From assembly GCF_003330725.1 (NCBI RefSeq), contig NZ_CP030840.1:5084001-5148000 (forward strand): a stretch of 64,000 nt of DNA, read 5' to 3'. This DNA is from Acidisarcina polymorpha (GTDB taxonomy: Bacteria; Acidobacteriota; Terriglobia; Terriglobales; Acidobacteriaceae). Shown here in pieces: positions 16,742 to 26,395 of the stretch (its first letter is position 1; every line of letters starts with the position of its first letter). The notes under the pieces were generated by a model. The model saw only the letters and a list, made by a program, of their open reading frames with translations. It made no database searches and was not told the DNA's origin. The translations under genes were made by a program, and so were the position numbers.

Positions 16742-18960
16742 ATGGGTTCTCTGCCTACGCTTTGTTCTGCGTCCATTTGCTTTGCTCTGCTTTGCCGGAC
16801 CGGTGTTTTCGGGCCTCAAGTGTCCTGCTCGGTCAATCTGTGGTATCCACAGGAACTTCGCCGGCGCTTAACTTTGGCAATATCAACGTCTGCTCTTCGG
16901 GAGGGGTGACGCCTGCGACGTGCAGCAAGACGCTGACTTTGACATACAAGGTCACGGCGACGGGGACCCTGGACACGCCAAGAGCCGTCACCAAAGGCAC
17001 GCCGGACCTCGACTACACGCTGGCCAGCGGCAGCACGTGTACCGGCTTGGTGACACAGGGCACGTCGTGCAAGGTGAAAGTCAAGCTCGCGCCCCGCTTC
17101 TCGGGATTGCGCAAGGGCGCGGTCGAGATCGTGGACGCAAGCGGTAAATTACTAGCAACGACATTGATCTATGGGATAGGTGTAGCCCCGCAAATTGCAT
17201 TCGATCCCGCCGCACAGACGACCGTTACCGCGGCTGCCCTCTTTTGTGATCGATGAATCGGGATATTTCTACGTCCCGTACACTGACTACGCTATTGACT
17301 TGATCGACGGTATAGCCAAAATTCCTCCTGACGGTGGAACTCCGACCATTTTGAACACCGCAGGATTGGACGTGGGCGCTCCGTCGGCGTTGGATGGCGC
17401 GGGCAATCTTTTTGTAAAGGGAGGCAATCTAGACTTCGTCGAGTTGCCAGCCAGCGGCGGTGACCCTATCACCCTCCCCCTCGGTAATGGCCTCGATGAG
17501 CCATTGGACATCGCCGTCGACGGGTCTGGGAATCTCTTCGTTTTGTACCAGCATTATGTTTCGGGAAATCAAATGTTCGCGGTCGCGGAACTTCCGGCGG
17601 GGGGCGGCCCTGAGATTACCCTTGCGTTCGCCTTCCCGGTCGACGAGCGGGCCTCCGCAAAGTCACTCACGTTGGATAATCTGGGCAATGTTTTCGTGCT
17701 ATTTATTTCTCCCCCTGACTTCACCTGGCAGGTATACGAAGTGCCGGCCCGTGGCGGCGGTCAAGTGGTGCTCCCACCGACCTTTAGCTCCGACGGAGGA
17801 TACATGGCAGCAGACGCTGCCGACGATTTATTTGTTGGCAACGCTCCTCAGATAGAGGAAATTCCGGCCGGCGCCAGCTCGGCTGTTACGATCAGCGCTT
17901 TTCCAACGCCTAAACACTCGTACGCTCCGAACGTCGCTGTCAATCCTGCCGGCGATGTTTTTTCCGTCTTGCCTAGCGGCGACCTCGTCAAACTTCATCG
18001 GTCGCAACCACCGCAACTCAGTTTTCCGGAAACCGCGGTAGGAACCACCATCCCGCTCTCAATAAGTATTCAGAACACCGGTAATGCATCACTCTCGCTC
18101 AGTAGCATCACTACGAGCGGACCGTTTGCTACGATGTGGAGCACTTCCTCGGATTGCACAAACGGTTCTTCTCTCCCGCCTGGTCGCGATGCGACCTCCG
18201 CATCACCTTCAAGCCGGAATCGGAAGCCGTGATGACCGGCTCGGTTACGCTCACGGACAACGCGCTGAACAAGAGTGGCGCGATCCAGGTCATTGAGTTG
18301 TCGGGAACCGTTGGCGCCGCGCCGCTGGCCAAGCTATCGGCGACGACATTGCAGTATGGGGACGTCGCATACGCCAGCAGCAAGACGCTTCCTTTGACCA
18401 TCACCAACGTCGGCGGTGGCACGCTGACGCTTGCGCCCTCAATCAACGGACCAAGCTATACTATCGCGCTCGACAGGAGTGCCTGCGGGCAAAAGCTGCA
18501 CACTGCAGTTGGACTATGCTCCGGGTTCGGTCGGGAACCACAATGACATCCTGACCCTGGCGACCAATGGTTCCCTCAACAATGGGCCAACAAGTGTCAC
18601 CGTTGCTCTCAGGGGCTCGCTACCGGAGTCGGTGCGCTTGAGTCTGAGAAGATAATCCAATTTCCCACCTACGAGCAAGGACAGGGTGATCCCTATACAG
18701 TTATGCCAATCACAATTTACAACTTTGGCGTGCCGGGTAAGGTCACGGTAAGCTCCCGCATTAACGGCCCAAGCTTCGACCTTGTCGGCAGCACGTGTTC
18801 TGCGGGAGTGACGACTGCCGGCACCTGCACTTTGCAGGTGCAATTTAACCCGGCCGGACCTGGCTCCCATACCGACATCCTCACGCTGACTCCAAGCGTT
18901 GGGGCCGCTTCCAGCACCGTCTACCTTCGGGGTTCGAAGACGTTTCAGATTGATGGGCGG
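16742..18960 (+). pseudogene. Secreted beta-propeller / choice-of-anchor-D protein, multiply frameshifted
   Basis: Reads as one large exported protein in at least five changes of frame. It starts with a signal-like MGSLPTLCSASICFALLC (16742) and then an Ig-like repeat (SPALNFGNINVCSSGGVTP). Next comes an NHL/SMP-type propeller with blades such as FVIDESGYFYVPYTD, NLFVKGGNLDFVELPASGG and DNLGNVFVLF (about 17240-18000). It ends in choice-of-anchor-D repeats (LSFPETAVGTTIPLSISIQN; LSATTLQYGDVAYASS; GTCTLQVQFNPAGPGSHTD). Frames change near 16840, 17235, 18190, 18475 and 18650. Such proteins are abundant in Acidobacteriota and lie outside the cell. The coding text is well preserved, so decay is recent or the assembly has indel errors. 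Confidence 0.8.
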
Positions 18961-19207
18961 TGGTGTCTTCATCCGCGTTCCACTGTCGATCCTCCTATCA
19001 CAAGTGCTGCAGTCTTTCTTGTTCGAAATCGCGGACTGTTGGAGCGCTCCAACGGCACATGCAGATTGGGATCGCCCGAGCCGAAGAAGGCCGGCGTCCC
19101 TCCAAAATCGCCCCCACAGTTCGTCTCCATGCCCAAGCAGACGTATCGTTACTGATCCTGGAACAATCAGGCACTCCATCACGTAGCCTCTGAAAACGGA
19201 GGTTCTT

Positions 19208-19897
19208 GTGACGTCTCTGAAGAGAACGGCCCGCATCGCCGGCGTTTGGTACCTCGGCTTCACCTTTGGACCGTTCTACCTGTTGTATGTTCCCTCAAAG
19301 ACAGTCGTGCTGAACGATGCCGCAGCAACTGCGGCCCGGATACTCGCGCATGAAACGCTCTTCCGCTGGAGCATGCTTGCCGAATCACTCGGTGTCGTGA
19401 TCTTCATCGGCCTGAGTCTTGCGCTCTATAGACTTCTTGAGAGCGTAGACCGCCACCGGGCGCGACAAATGGTGGCTCTCGTGCTGGTTTCGGCCGCATT
19501 AAGTTTAGTCGCTCTTGCTTTTAACGCGGCAGCACTCCTCGTCTTTCGCGGAGGCGACGGTTTCAATAGCCTTGACGTACACACACGCGAAGCAATCGCC
19601 ATGATTCTCATCCGAATGCATGGCCAGGCGAATGGCATCAACCAGATATTTTGGGGACTATGGCTGCTGCCTTTCGGATGGCTGGTCGTTAGGTCGCGCT
19701 TCTTACCACGCTGGCTTGGATACTGGCTTCTACTTGACGGTGTCGCGTGGGCTGTCGTCGGGGTGACATGGTTCTTTTCTCCTGATTGGGCTAACGCAAT
19801 GTTCCACTACCTGCAACCGATATTCTTTGCCGAGATCGTCGCGATGCTCTGGCTGCTGATTGTGGGAGCAAAGGAGCACGAAGTCAGACAGCCATGA
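19208..19897 (+). CDS. DUF4386 family membrane protein
   Basis: 229 residues with about six membrane helices. It begins TSLKRTARIAGVWYLGFTF, a lead common in the DUF4386 family, and ends EIVAMLWLLIVGAKEHE. GQANGINQIFWGLWLLPFGW in the middle is the family's most conserved part. The function of DUF4386 proteins is unknown. The GTG start at 19208 is fixed by an ideal GGAGG Shine-Dalgarno five bases upstream. It has no obvious operon partner, but a PadR regulator gene follows, and PadR genes often control neighbouring membrane proteins. Confidence 0.85.
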   Translation: MTSLKRTARIAGVWYLGFTFGPFYLLYVPSKTVVLNDAAATAARILAHETLFRWSMLAESLGVVIFIGLSLALYRLLESVDRHRARQMVALVLVSAALSLVALAFNAAALLVFRGGDGFNSLDVHTREAIAMILIRMHGQANGINQIFWGLWLLPFGWLVVRSRFLPRWLGYWLLLDGVAWAVVGVTWFFSPDWANAMFHYLQPIFFAEIVAMLWLLIVGAKEHEVRQP

Positions 19898-20044
19898 TAG
19901 GGTCCTAACGTTTATCGGCGCCGAGAAAGAGACGTGAAGGGAAATGACAAGTGCAGACGACGATCCCAGCCACCGCGAGTAGCCTGCTTTTGTCGATAAC
20001 GCGGTTGCAAGCAATCTGCCAGCGACAACTTGGTAGCAGGGTTG

Positions 20045-20292
20045 TTACGCCGGAAGCGAGATTCTGAAGACGGTTCCACTCTTTCCCGGAGTTACTCGGC
20101 TGCGCGCCATTATCCTTCCACCATGACAGTGTTGGCGAGGGTGGCAAGCCAGACCTTCCGTTTTCCAATCTGTGCCTGTACTTGAGAGCCGTGAATCCAA
20201 CCCGGAAGATCGATCAGATGATGGCCGACGATGATTAGGAACTGCAGTACGATAAGGCACATAAAGAGAACCGATATAACGCCTCCATCCAC
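20045..20292 (-). pseudogene. Start of a membrane protein joined to the tail of a histidine kinase
   Basis: The frame from ATG 20292 begins like a real membrane protein, MDGGVISVLFMCLIVLQFLI, followed by IHGSQVQAQIGKRKVWLATL. It then runs into sequence that, in the neighbouring frame, reads as the end of a histidine kinase (MARSRVTPGKSGTVFRISLPA, stop at 20045). It looks like a gene 5' end fused by deletion to unrelated DNA. The ATG is divergent from padR with the PadR palindrome in between, so this was probably the PadR-regulated gene and is now lost. Confidence 0.45.
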
Positions 20293-20299
20293 CGACTCA

Positions 20300-20318
20300 A
20301 TATATCATTTCGATATAT
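20300..20318. promoter_or_regulatory. PadR operator palindrome
   Basis: A perfect inverted repeat, ATATATC-ATTTC-GATATAT (7-bp arms, 5-bp spacer), in the 35-bp gap between the divergent starts at 20292 and 20328. Its position next to padR suggests autoregulation plus control of the divergent gene. It overlaps the likely -10 element of padR. Confidence 0.65.
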
Positions 20319-20321
20319 ACT
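20316..20321 (+). promoter_or_regulatory. Candidate -10 element of a leaderless promoter for padR
   Basis: TATACT is followed by CCGTAC and then the ATG at 20328, so transcription would start at the start codon. No Shine-Dalgarno sequence precedes padR. Geometry is identical to that of the SDR gene at 3761. Confidence 0.45.
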
Positions 20322-20327
20322 CCGTAC

Positions 20328-20960
20328 ATGAGCTCAAATCAAACGGCTACCGCAGTTAACAAGAATGCAAGGGAGCCTTCACCTTCAGCCCCTGCAGATA
20401 TCCGGCAGACGCGCGAAAAAGCGAGCCGATTTGCGATCCTGGGAATGCTCACTTTTGGCAAGAAGAAGTCGGGCTACGACCTCAAGAAAGCGATTGCTGC
20501 GAGCACAGCCAACTTCTGGAGCGAAAGCTATGGCAACATCTATCCAACCTTGAAAAAGCTGCTTGAGGAGGGTTCGATCCAAGAAGAGAACGACAAGGCC
20601 GCAGCCACCAAGAGACCGAAGCAGCTTTACAGCATCACCGAGAAAGGGAGGGAGTCACTAAAGCAATGGTTCCGACGGCCGGTGGCGGAGCGATCCGAAG
20701 ACAACGAACTGCTGCTGAAGCTGTTTTTCGGCGCGATGATGTCTCCAGGAGAATCGCTTGCCTTAGTCAGGGCTCATCGAGATCATCACGTTGCTTTACT
20801 CGAAAGGCTTAAAGCGATTGAGAGACGCATCATGACAGGTCCAAGCACCGACAAGCGGAGAGTGTACCTGTGGGCGACGCTCTCCTACGGGCAGGCAGTC
20901 AGCCAAGCGCTGATTCAATGGTCTGATGCGACCGAGAAAGCTTTGCAAACCTTAGGGTAG
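20328..20960 (+). CDS. PadR family transcriptional regulator
   Basis: 210 residues. After a 35-residue polar N-terminal tail comes the PadR winged helix: FAILGMLTFGKKKSGYDLKK, FWSESYGNIYPTLKKLLEEG, and the wing KRPKQLYSITEKGRESLKQWF. The C-terminal Vir_C-like half (ELLLKLFFGAMMSPGESLAL onward) is a helical dimerisation and ligand domain. These proteins repress detoxification or transport genes until a small molecule binds. The ATG at 20328 is ten bases after a perfect palindrome, its likely operator. The divergent gene is now broken. Confidence 0.9.
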   Translation: MSSNQTATAVNKNAREPSPSAPADIRQTREKASRFAILGMLTFGKKKSGYDLKKAIAASTANFWSESYGNIYPTLKKLLEEGSIQEENDKAAATKRPKQLYSITEKGRESLKQWFRRPVAERSEDNELLLKLFFGAMMSPGESLALVRAHRDHHVALLERLKAIERRIMTGPSTDKRRVYLWATLSYGQAVSQALIQWSDATEKALQTLG

Positions 20961-21522
20961 TAAGAGCCTCCCAAACTCAAGAACGATCAGCTAAGCTTTT
21001 GCCAAGCGTACGAGTTTAACGTTTGTGTCGGCGTGGAAGATCGTCCTACGTGCCTTTTCCGTGTAGTTTTCGAACACTGAACCTCCTTCTACTCGGTAGA
21101 GACAACTAATTGTTCTGCTCTCCTTTGCCAGCCTGACAAGCTGGGAGTCAGACGACAATACCGACTGCTTTTTGGCATTACTCGGGTGACATAAGGTTAA
21201 GTATTGACCCACGACTTCTCTGCCCCCCCGTTTTCAGAGGCTTGCGCGGGTCATAAGTGGGAGCCTAGTACTGATGTTCCCGTGACGCTCAACAAGGCGC
21301 AGGAGCGGCGGCCTAGGTTAAGGAGAAGGCAGTTAATCTGGTGGGCAAGTGCCCGACAGGCGCGACCGCTGAATTGGAACATTAGCGCACGTGCCTAAAG
21401 TGGCATCCAAATGACAAACGGGGGCGGATTTTAAAGCGAAAACGACCTCGCGCTCAAAACAAATTTGTAGGGGCGAGAGTGTGCGCTAACAGTCACCTTT
21501 TAGTAGAGACGGGGTTTTTGCA
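20961..21522. other. Non-coding stretch
   Basis: About 560 bases with no supported gene. Short frames on both strands show no protein features. The promoter of the exported protein at 21523 should lie in the last 100 bases. Confidence 0.45.
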
Positions 21523-22584
21523 ATGACGAAGCGCCTAATCCCACTGGTAGCAGCCCTCATGCTGATACTTACGAGCAGCGCTTCTTTCTTTTGGGGCCGC
21601 CATGTGGCCATTCGCTCTCCAAAAGTTTCGCCGCAACGGGACGACACTCCCCCGCCATTCGTTAGGGTAGGTGAAGCCGCACCTACTAATATTTATGCGC
21701 ACAATCTTCTTTTGCGGAAGGGTCCTCACTTTAGCATCTACATTCGCTGGATTCAAGGTCAGATGGTACGGACACGGCAGGACAAAAATCCCTCCTTTGA
21801 CGATCCAGAATCCTTCGTTTTGATGATCCAAAAGGGGCTCATAAGTGTCCGGCTTTCAGATCTCGCCGGCTTTCTCAACGCAGGAGCAACGGGTGGAGTG
21901 GGAGCTCTGACGAATGTTTCTATCGAGACCAAAGGCGATCAAATCAAAATACATGGCACCGCCCATAAGATCATCCCTTTGCCGGTGACAATTGTCGGAA
22001 CGCTCGCCCCACTACCAGACGGCAGAATACAGTTCCACATTCTGAGTTTCAGTGTGCTAAGACTTCCGTTGAAGGGGCTGCTTGGGGGATTTCATCTCAG
22101 CTTGGCCGATCTGACGCCTAAGAGTCAGACCCCTGGAATCATGATCGCTGGTAACGATTTCGACTTTGACACGCAGCGCTTGCTTCCTCCTCCCCACATT
22201 CATGGGCAGATGACCAAAGTCGTCCTCTCCTCGGACCAAATACGTGTTTTCTATGGCAACGCTCCTGAAAGCGATGCACAGCTTTCCGAATGGCACAACT
22301 TTCTCAAATTTAGTGGGGGCTCGCTAAATTTTGGAAAAATTACAATGAACGATGTCGACCTTACAATGATTGATGCTTCTCAAGATCCTTGGTTTGATCT
22401 TGATCTGGTGAACTATCAGGCCCAGCTCGTGCAAGGTTATAGTCGCATCACTACTGGAGCCGGTCTAGAGATATTTATGCCGGATGCGAACGTGGTTTCG
22501 CCAAAAAAAGTGCAAGAAGCCGTAACTTTAGATTGGCTGAAGAATCGGCATAGTTCTTTACCAGCCGATGTGCCTAGGCACTAG
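21523..22584 (+). CDS. Exported or membrane-anchored protein of unknown function
   Basis: 353 residues. The N-terminus is a signal peptide or signal anchor (MTKRLIPLVAALMLILTSS, then ASFFWG). The remainder is rich in beta strands with alternating polar and hydrophobic residues: ISVRLSDLAGFLNAGATGG, IKIHGTAHKIIPLPVTIVG and LNFGKITMNDVDLTMIDASQ. This general pattern resembles LmeA/TULIP-type lipid-binding proteins (DUF2993-like), but the link is weak. I expect a periplasmic protein bound to the inner membrane. No operon partners are visible. The ATG at 21523 is the first codon before the signal segment. Confidence 0.65.
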   Translation: MTKRLIPLVAALMLILTSSASFFWGRHVAIRSPKVSPQRDDTPPPFVRVGEAAPTNIYAHNLLLRKGPHFSIYIRWIQGQMVRTRQDKNPSFDDPESFVLMIQKGLISVRLSDLAGFLNAGATGGVGALTNVSIETKGDQIKIHGTAHKIIPLPVTIVGTLAPLPDGRIQFHILSFSVLRLPLKGLLGGFHLSLADLTPKSQTPGIMIAGNDFDFDTQRLLPPPHIHGQMTKVVLSSDQIRVFYGNAPESDAQLSEWHNFLKFSGGSLNFGKITMNDVDLTMIDASQDPWFDLDLVNYQAQLVQGYSRITTGAGLEIFMPDANVVSPKKVQEAVTLDWLKNRHSSLPADVPRH

Positions 22585-22800
22585 CAGAGGTAGGACCAGG
22601 TAAGAGATCTTACGAGCTAAACAAAGTCATTTGGGTATAAAAGGATGATGGTCAGAAGTTCACCGAGATGCCGCCCCAGCTATCTGGATCCACGTCTTCT
22701 AACGTCTCAGTTAAGTCCCACCTGTTGCCGTAGAGAAGTCTATGGCGTTCTACTTACGCTCGCCATGAAAACTCTCGACAAGCGATGAAAACCTAAATCA

Positions 22801-23290
22801 CTAGCGGGATGACAGCGGCTGCAAGCACCTCACCGGGCGCGAGGTTGGACGGCTGATCGAAGGCACTAAGGGAAGCCGCAAATAGATCCGAGATCGATCC
22901 CTTTTGCTTTTGATGTTTCGGCATGGCGCTCTTAAACCGTTCGACATTTGGCTGTCGCAATCTGATGGAGCGCCGCATCGAGTGTGGTCATTGTCGAACG
23001 CTTCGAGGAGCGAGACGAAGCCGATGCTCAGCTCCGCCAACTCATCAGTGTCAGGATGAGATCGGAAAGCGAACCTCCCCAGCAGTCGAGCCGCCAGACG
23101 ACAATCGCGTCCACGTTGCATGTTGGCGACTCTCGCGCTTAGGCCGCTGCAGAGCTGCAGGGCATCGGAACCTACTTCCTTGATCTCGGCGACGATCTGC
23201 CGCCCGCGTCGCCCGGCATACTCCCGCATGCTTCTGATCATGGCTGGATACTTGTCTGTGATGGTAACCGGGCGCGGGGTACTGAGAACC
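22801..23290 (-). pseudogene. Serine recombinase remnant
   Basis: Minus-strand fragments of a Tn3-type resolvase survive. MREYAGRRGRQIVAEIKEVG matches the segment after the first strand of the family. FVSLLEAFD further on matches the 'gvgFVSLtEalD' block. Between and after them the text is scrambled (for example LAARLLGRF for the family's WRLDRWGRS region), which indicates several indels. It has no catalytic Ser motif and no helix-turn-helix. It is a second decayed recombinase in the window and probably marks an old integration site. Confidence 0.55.
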
Positions 23291-23436
23291 GCCGACGGGT
23301 CTTCCAGGAATTTGGGTCTTGTCGAGGAACTGCCGGCGAAGGAGGAGAAAGGTAGGTTACTTGCGTACTATAGCGGCGGGGTGTAGCAAACAACAGCAAT
23401 TGCTCCAAGGCCATCGACTTAACGGCGGAGGTGCCT

Positions 23437-24024
23437 ATGGGAGCTACAAAGATGTCGGGTTCAGAGCTCAGGAATAAAGTGACACCTCAATTGAGTGAGG
23501 TGATCAACATACAGGATCGGATGCTTCAGCCGATTGCCGATCCTCGTCAACTGTCGCCACTGATCGAGGAGGCGGATAAATCCGTAAGAGCCACGCTGGG
23601 CACGTTGGTCCAGCATGCGCCCAAGACGAAGCGCTCTTCAGTGGTCATCAGCATCGGTTCGGCGCAGACCTACCTGCGAACGGCCCGCTTCGAAAGACTA
23701 ACGAAGATCTGCCTTGCACTTCCGGGAGTTCGAACTGAGAATATCGGAAATAGCGCAACCTTTCTGGTCGACGGACGGACCTTTGCCTACTATCTTTCCG
23801 ACTACCGGGGGAATGGGATTACTGGAGTGTGCTGCAGACTCCGCTCTGGAAAGACACCCAAACCCGTGCTGAGCGCCATGTCGCCATGGTTCAATCCAAC
23901 CAGCGGAGCGTTGAACGGCTGGCTCGGTCTTCGTTTGGACCGCTCAGCCATTGATTGGGGCGACGTGTTCGATCTTGTCCAGGGCAGCTATCTCCGTGTT
24001 GCGCCCCTTTCAACTGAGTTGTGA
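23437..24024 (+). CDS. MmcQ/YjbR-like domain protein
   Basis: About 195 residues from ATG 23437, chosen because GGAGG lies five bases upstream; a GTG at 23431 is in frame. The first 80 residues are polar and helical. The C-terminal part, FERLTKICLALPGVRTENI then AYYLSDYRGNGITGVCCRLR and WLGLRLDRSAIDWGDVFDLV, matches the YjbR/CyaY-like fold of the MmcQ family. That fold binds DNA in some members, but no enzymatic role is known. The N-terminal extension is unlike most family members. It stands alone between a dead recombinase and noncoding DNA. Confidence 0.7.
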   Translation: MGATKMSGSELRNKVTPQLSEVINIQDRMLQPIADPRQLSPLIEEADKSVRATLGTLVQHAPKTKRSSVVISIGSAQTYLRTARFERLTKICLALPGVRTENIGNSATFLVDGRTFAYYLSDYRGNGITGVCCRLRSGKTPKPVLSAMSPWFNPTSGALNGWLGLRLDRSAIDWGDVFDLVQGSYLRVAPLSTEL

Positions 24025-24708
24025 AATCCCTCACGGATCATCGAGAACTTGCCCGTTTTGCTTGGCAATAAATAGCCGTCTGGTGAACGGGCTCTTGCCT
24101 GATGTACTCCAACCAGTGTTGGGGTGAGAGTCAGATCGGGATGATTTGGCCGCTCATCCCTAGAACGGTTAGGTCTGGGGCAGTTACCTCGGTGATGTCT
24201 CTCTTGTTGTAACTAGCGGGATCGAACAGTTGTAGATCGCTATTCTCTCGATGCAGTGCTAGCCTAGGCCTGGTAGGTAGGCGAGTGACGCTTGACGATG
24301 TCTGAGTAGGCTACTCAGATGCGCGACGTTTTCGTAATACGGCTCGCCGCGCTGGCCCGCCTACCTGAATTAACGTTTGGAAGGGATTCGTCTGCCACGC
24401 GTAATCGTACGGCTAAGTCCTCGAACGCAAACCTATCGCCATCCGAAAAGCATGCGCAATAGCTTTTTGCATCACGGAATGCTGTGATTCAAACCACCAG
24501 GCATCGGCTTGCATAAACGTTCGTTTGTGCAACGCACTCTGAGAGGGTCTCACTGAGTGACTCGGCGATTGTGCACCAAATGAGCAGAACAGCTTTTGTC
24601 CGATTAGCCGGTTTGAACGAAGCCTCTGGCGCGGCGGACTGAGAGTCGTGGTGTAGCGAAGGGAGTCCTGCAGGGTTAGGGTGAGGGGTCATAGGAAGGA
24701 GATTTTTT
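24025..24708. other. Non-coding stretch
   Basis: About 680 bases without a supported gene. It includes an inverted repeat at 24301-24319. The right end leads into the integrase-IS91 chimera and may be the left part of that element. Confidence 0.45.
24301..24319. repeat. Short perfect inverted repeat
   Basis: TCTGAGTA-GGC-TACTCAGA, 8-bp arms with a 3-bp loop. It is not followed by a T-run, so it is a weak terminator at best. Its role is unknown. Confidence 0.35.
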
Positions 24709-25158
24709 ATGACCCAACTTCGCGAGCGCATGCTGCACGAGCTTGAGCGGCGCAACTATTCACCTTCTACGATCCGCGGCTACCTCGGTGCGGTGCGACA
24801 GTTTGCCGAACATTTCCATTGCTCGCCGGAGCAACTGGGCGCTGAGCACCTGCGGCGTTATCAGCGATACCTGGCTTCCGCAGAGTTTCTGCGCCGCTTC
24901 GTACAGCATGTCCTGCCCAGAGGCCTTCCCCGCATCCGCTACTTCGGCTTCCTCGCCAACCGAAGACGAGCCCGCATACTGCCACTCTGCCGCGCTCTGC
25001 TCAGCCAGCCTCCTCCAACTGAAACGCCTGTTATCGCAAGGCCCACACAATGGGAGTGTCCGCACTGTCATGGACGCATGCACCTTGTCGCACGGCTCTC
25101 GGCCGCACAGATATTCTTCGCGGAAGCAAAGGAGGCATATCAGCTTGACTCTTCCTAG
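24709..25158 (+). pseudogene. Chimera: integrase N-terminus fused to IS91-type transposase C-terminus
   Basis: The first 60 residues are the SAM-like core-binding domain of a tyrosine recombinase ([20 protein letters not shown], then [20 protein letters not shown]). From about residue 60 the text changes to the C-terminal end of an IS91-family transposase: [39 protein letters not shown], and the zinc pair [10 protein letters not shown]91-like elements often carry a small tyrosine recombinase upstream of the transposase, so an internal deletion of one element explains the in-frame fusion. Neither the recombinase Tyr nor the transposase HUH/Tyr motifs remain. A good AAGGAGA site precedes the ATG. 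Confidence 0.7.
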
Positions 25159-25711
25159 CCGCCAGGTCAAAGCGGCGATCATCGTGTGCTTCGCAGCATG
25201 CTTACTGGAGGTGTGTCTCACGGCCCAAAACAGCGCCTCTTATTCGCTCTACGACCCCCGCTGCATCCTCCCCGTATCCAAATGCGGGTGGCTACTGAGA
25301 AGGCTTCGCTCCACTTGCCGGACCTCATCCATCGCGTCGACCCAGCCCATAGGCATTAAAAACCCATAGCCAACATCCTCTCCCGACCGCACCAGCGCCT
25401 TCCTTCAAACCGCTCTATCCGACCCGCTCCGCCCTTAGACCGCTGCTGCACTACAAACTCGCGCCCGCGGAGCAGCTCCGATAGAGTACTGACGTTTATC
25501 GGCCACTTGCCGAGTACGACTGAACCGACTGGCTCGATGAGCGCATTGGCCATTTATCGTCCAGACAACTCTCGGGTTTTATCCTACCCCTGTTCGAAGC
25601 TCTCCGATGGCATTCGCACTTCTGCACCAGACAACTCTGCCACGCCATTTCGCGGTTGATAGGACTGGCTGGTCGTGAAGAAAGCCTTCATCTCTTCATC
25701 TGCTCTTGAGA
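25159..25711. other. Non-coding stretch, possible IS91 element end
   Basis: About 550 C-rich bases downstream of the IS91 transposase remnant. No gene is supported on either strand. It may be the right end of the IS91-like element plus flanking DNA. Confidence 0.35.
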
Positions 25712-25748
25712 CAACTGCTTAGAATTCATTTAGCATTCTAAGCAGTTG
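25712..25748. promoter_or_regulatory. Long palindrome, candidate MarR operator
   Basis: CAACTGCTTAGAAT, nine bases, then ATTCTAAGCAGTTG: perfect 14-bp arms, 37 bp in all. It ends 25 bases before the hydrolase ATG at 25774. MarR-type repressors bind such palindromes, and a MarR gene closes the same cluster at 28312-28800. No second copy is seen before the marR gene. Confidence 0.65.
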
Positions 25749-25773
25749 CAACCAACTCACTGAGGAGACCTCC

Positions 25774-26370
25774 ATGGCGCACGTCGCACCTCGTTTCTCA
25801 CCCTCCGACAGCATCATCCTGCTTGTCGACCACCAGACCATGACCATCGATTGGGTTAAGAGCCTGCCGAAGACCACCGTCATAGCCAGCTGCCGCGTAC
25901 TCGCCCGTATGGGCGTCACCTTCTCCATGCCGCTCTTCCTTACGACCACAATGGAGGAGTATGTCGGGCCGACGCTGCCCGAGATCCAGGAGGTCGCGTC
26001 CGGCGCCTTTGCCGCGCGCTTCAAGCGCGGCGGCATCCTAAGCTGCTTCGACCAGCCTGAACTCGTCGCCGCACTCAAAGCCACAGGCCGCACCAACCTG
26101 ATTCTGGCGGGCCTTACCACCGACATCTGTCTGTTCTGGGCGGCCCGGGACGCCGTTCGCCTCGGCTACAACGTCAATGTCATCGCCGATGCCTGTGGCA
26201 CCATGTCCACAATCGGCGACGACACGACTTTTGATCGGCTTCGTGGCCTCGGCGTCACGGTCAGTGTCGTCAACCAGATCGTCACCGAGCTCGAAAACGA
26301 CTTCGGCAGTACTGATGGCCTCAAAGCCCAGCAAATCCTCTCCGACGAAGTCATCTCCAAGCTGAATTAG
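25774..26370 (+). CDS. Isochorismatase-like cysteine hydrolase (YcaC-type)
   Basis: 198 residues of the isochorismatase-like hydrolase superfamily. The catalytic triad is visible: Asp in LLVDHQTMTIDWV, the Lys in a VKSLPKTTVI stretch, and Cys in LAGLTTDICLFWAARDAV. The cis-peptide lies before the Cys loop. YcaC-like members hydrolyse small amides or similar compounds, but the substrate is unknown. The start has an ideal GAGGAGA site. It is the first gene after a 37-bp palindrome and is followed 25 bases later by a porin gene and then a small membrane protein. Together they look like an uptake-and-hydrolysis unit. Confidence 0.87.
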   Translation: MAHVAPRFSPSDSIILLVDHQTMTIDWVKSLPKTTVIASCRVLARMGVTFSMPLFLTTTMEEYVGPTLPEIQEVASGAFAARFKRGGILSCFDQPELVAALKATGRTNLILAGLTTDICLFWAARDAVRLGYNVNVIADACGTMSTIGDDTTFDRLRGLGVTVSVVNQIVTELENDFGSTDGLKAQQILSDEVISKLN

Positions 26371-26395
26371 TGTTTCCATCATTGCCTCGCCCGAA

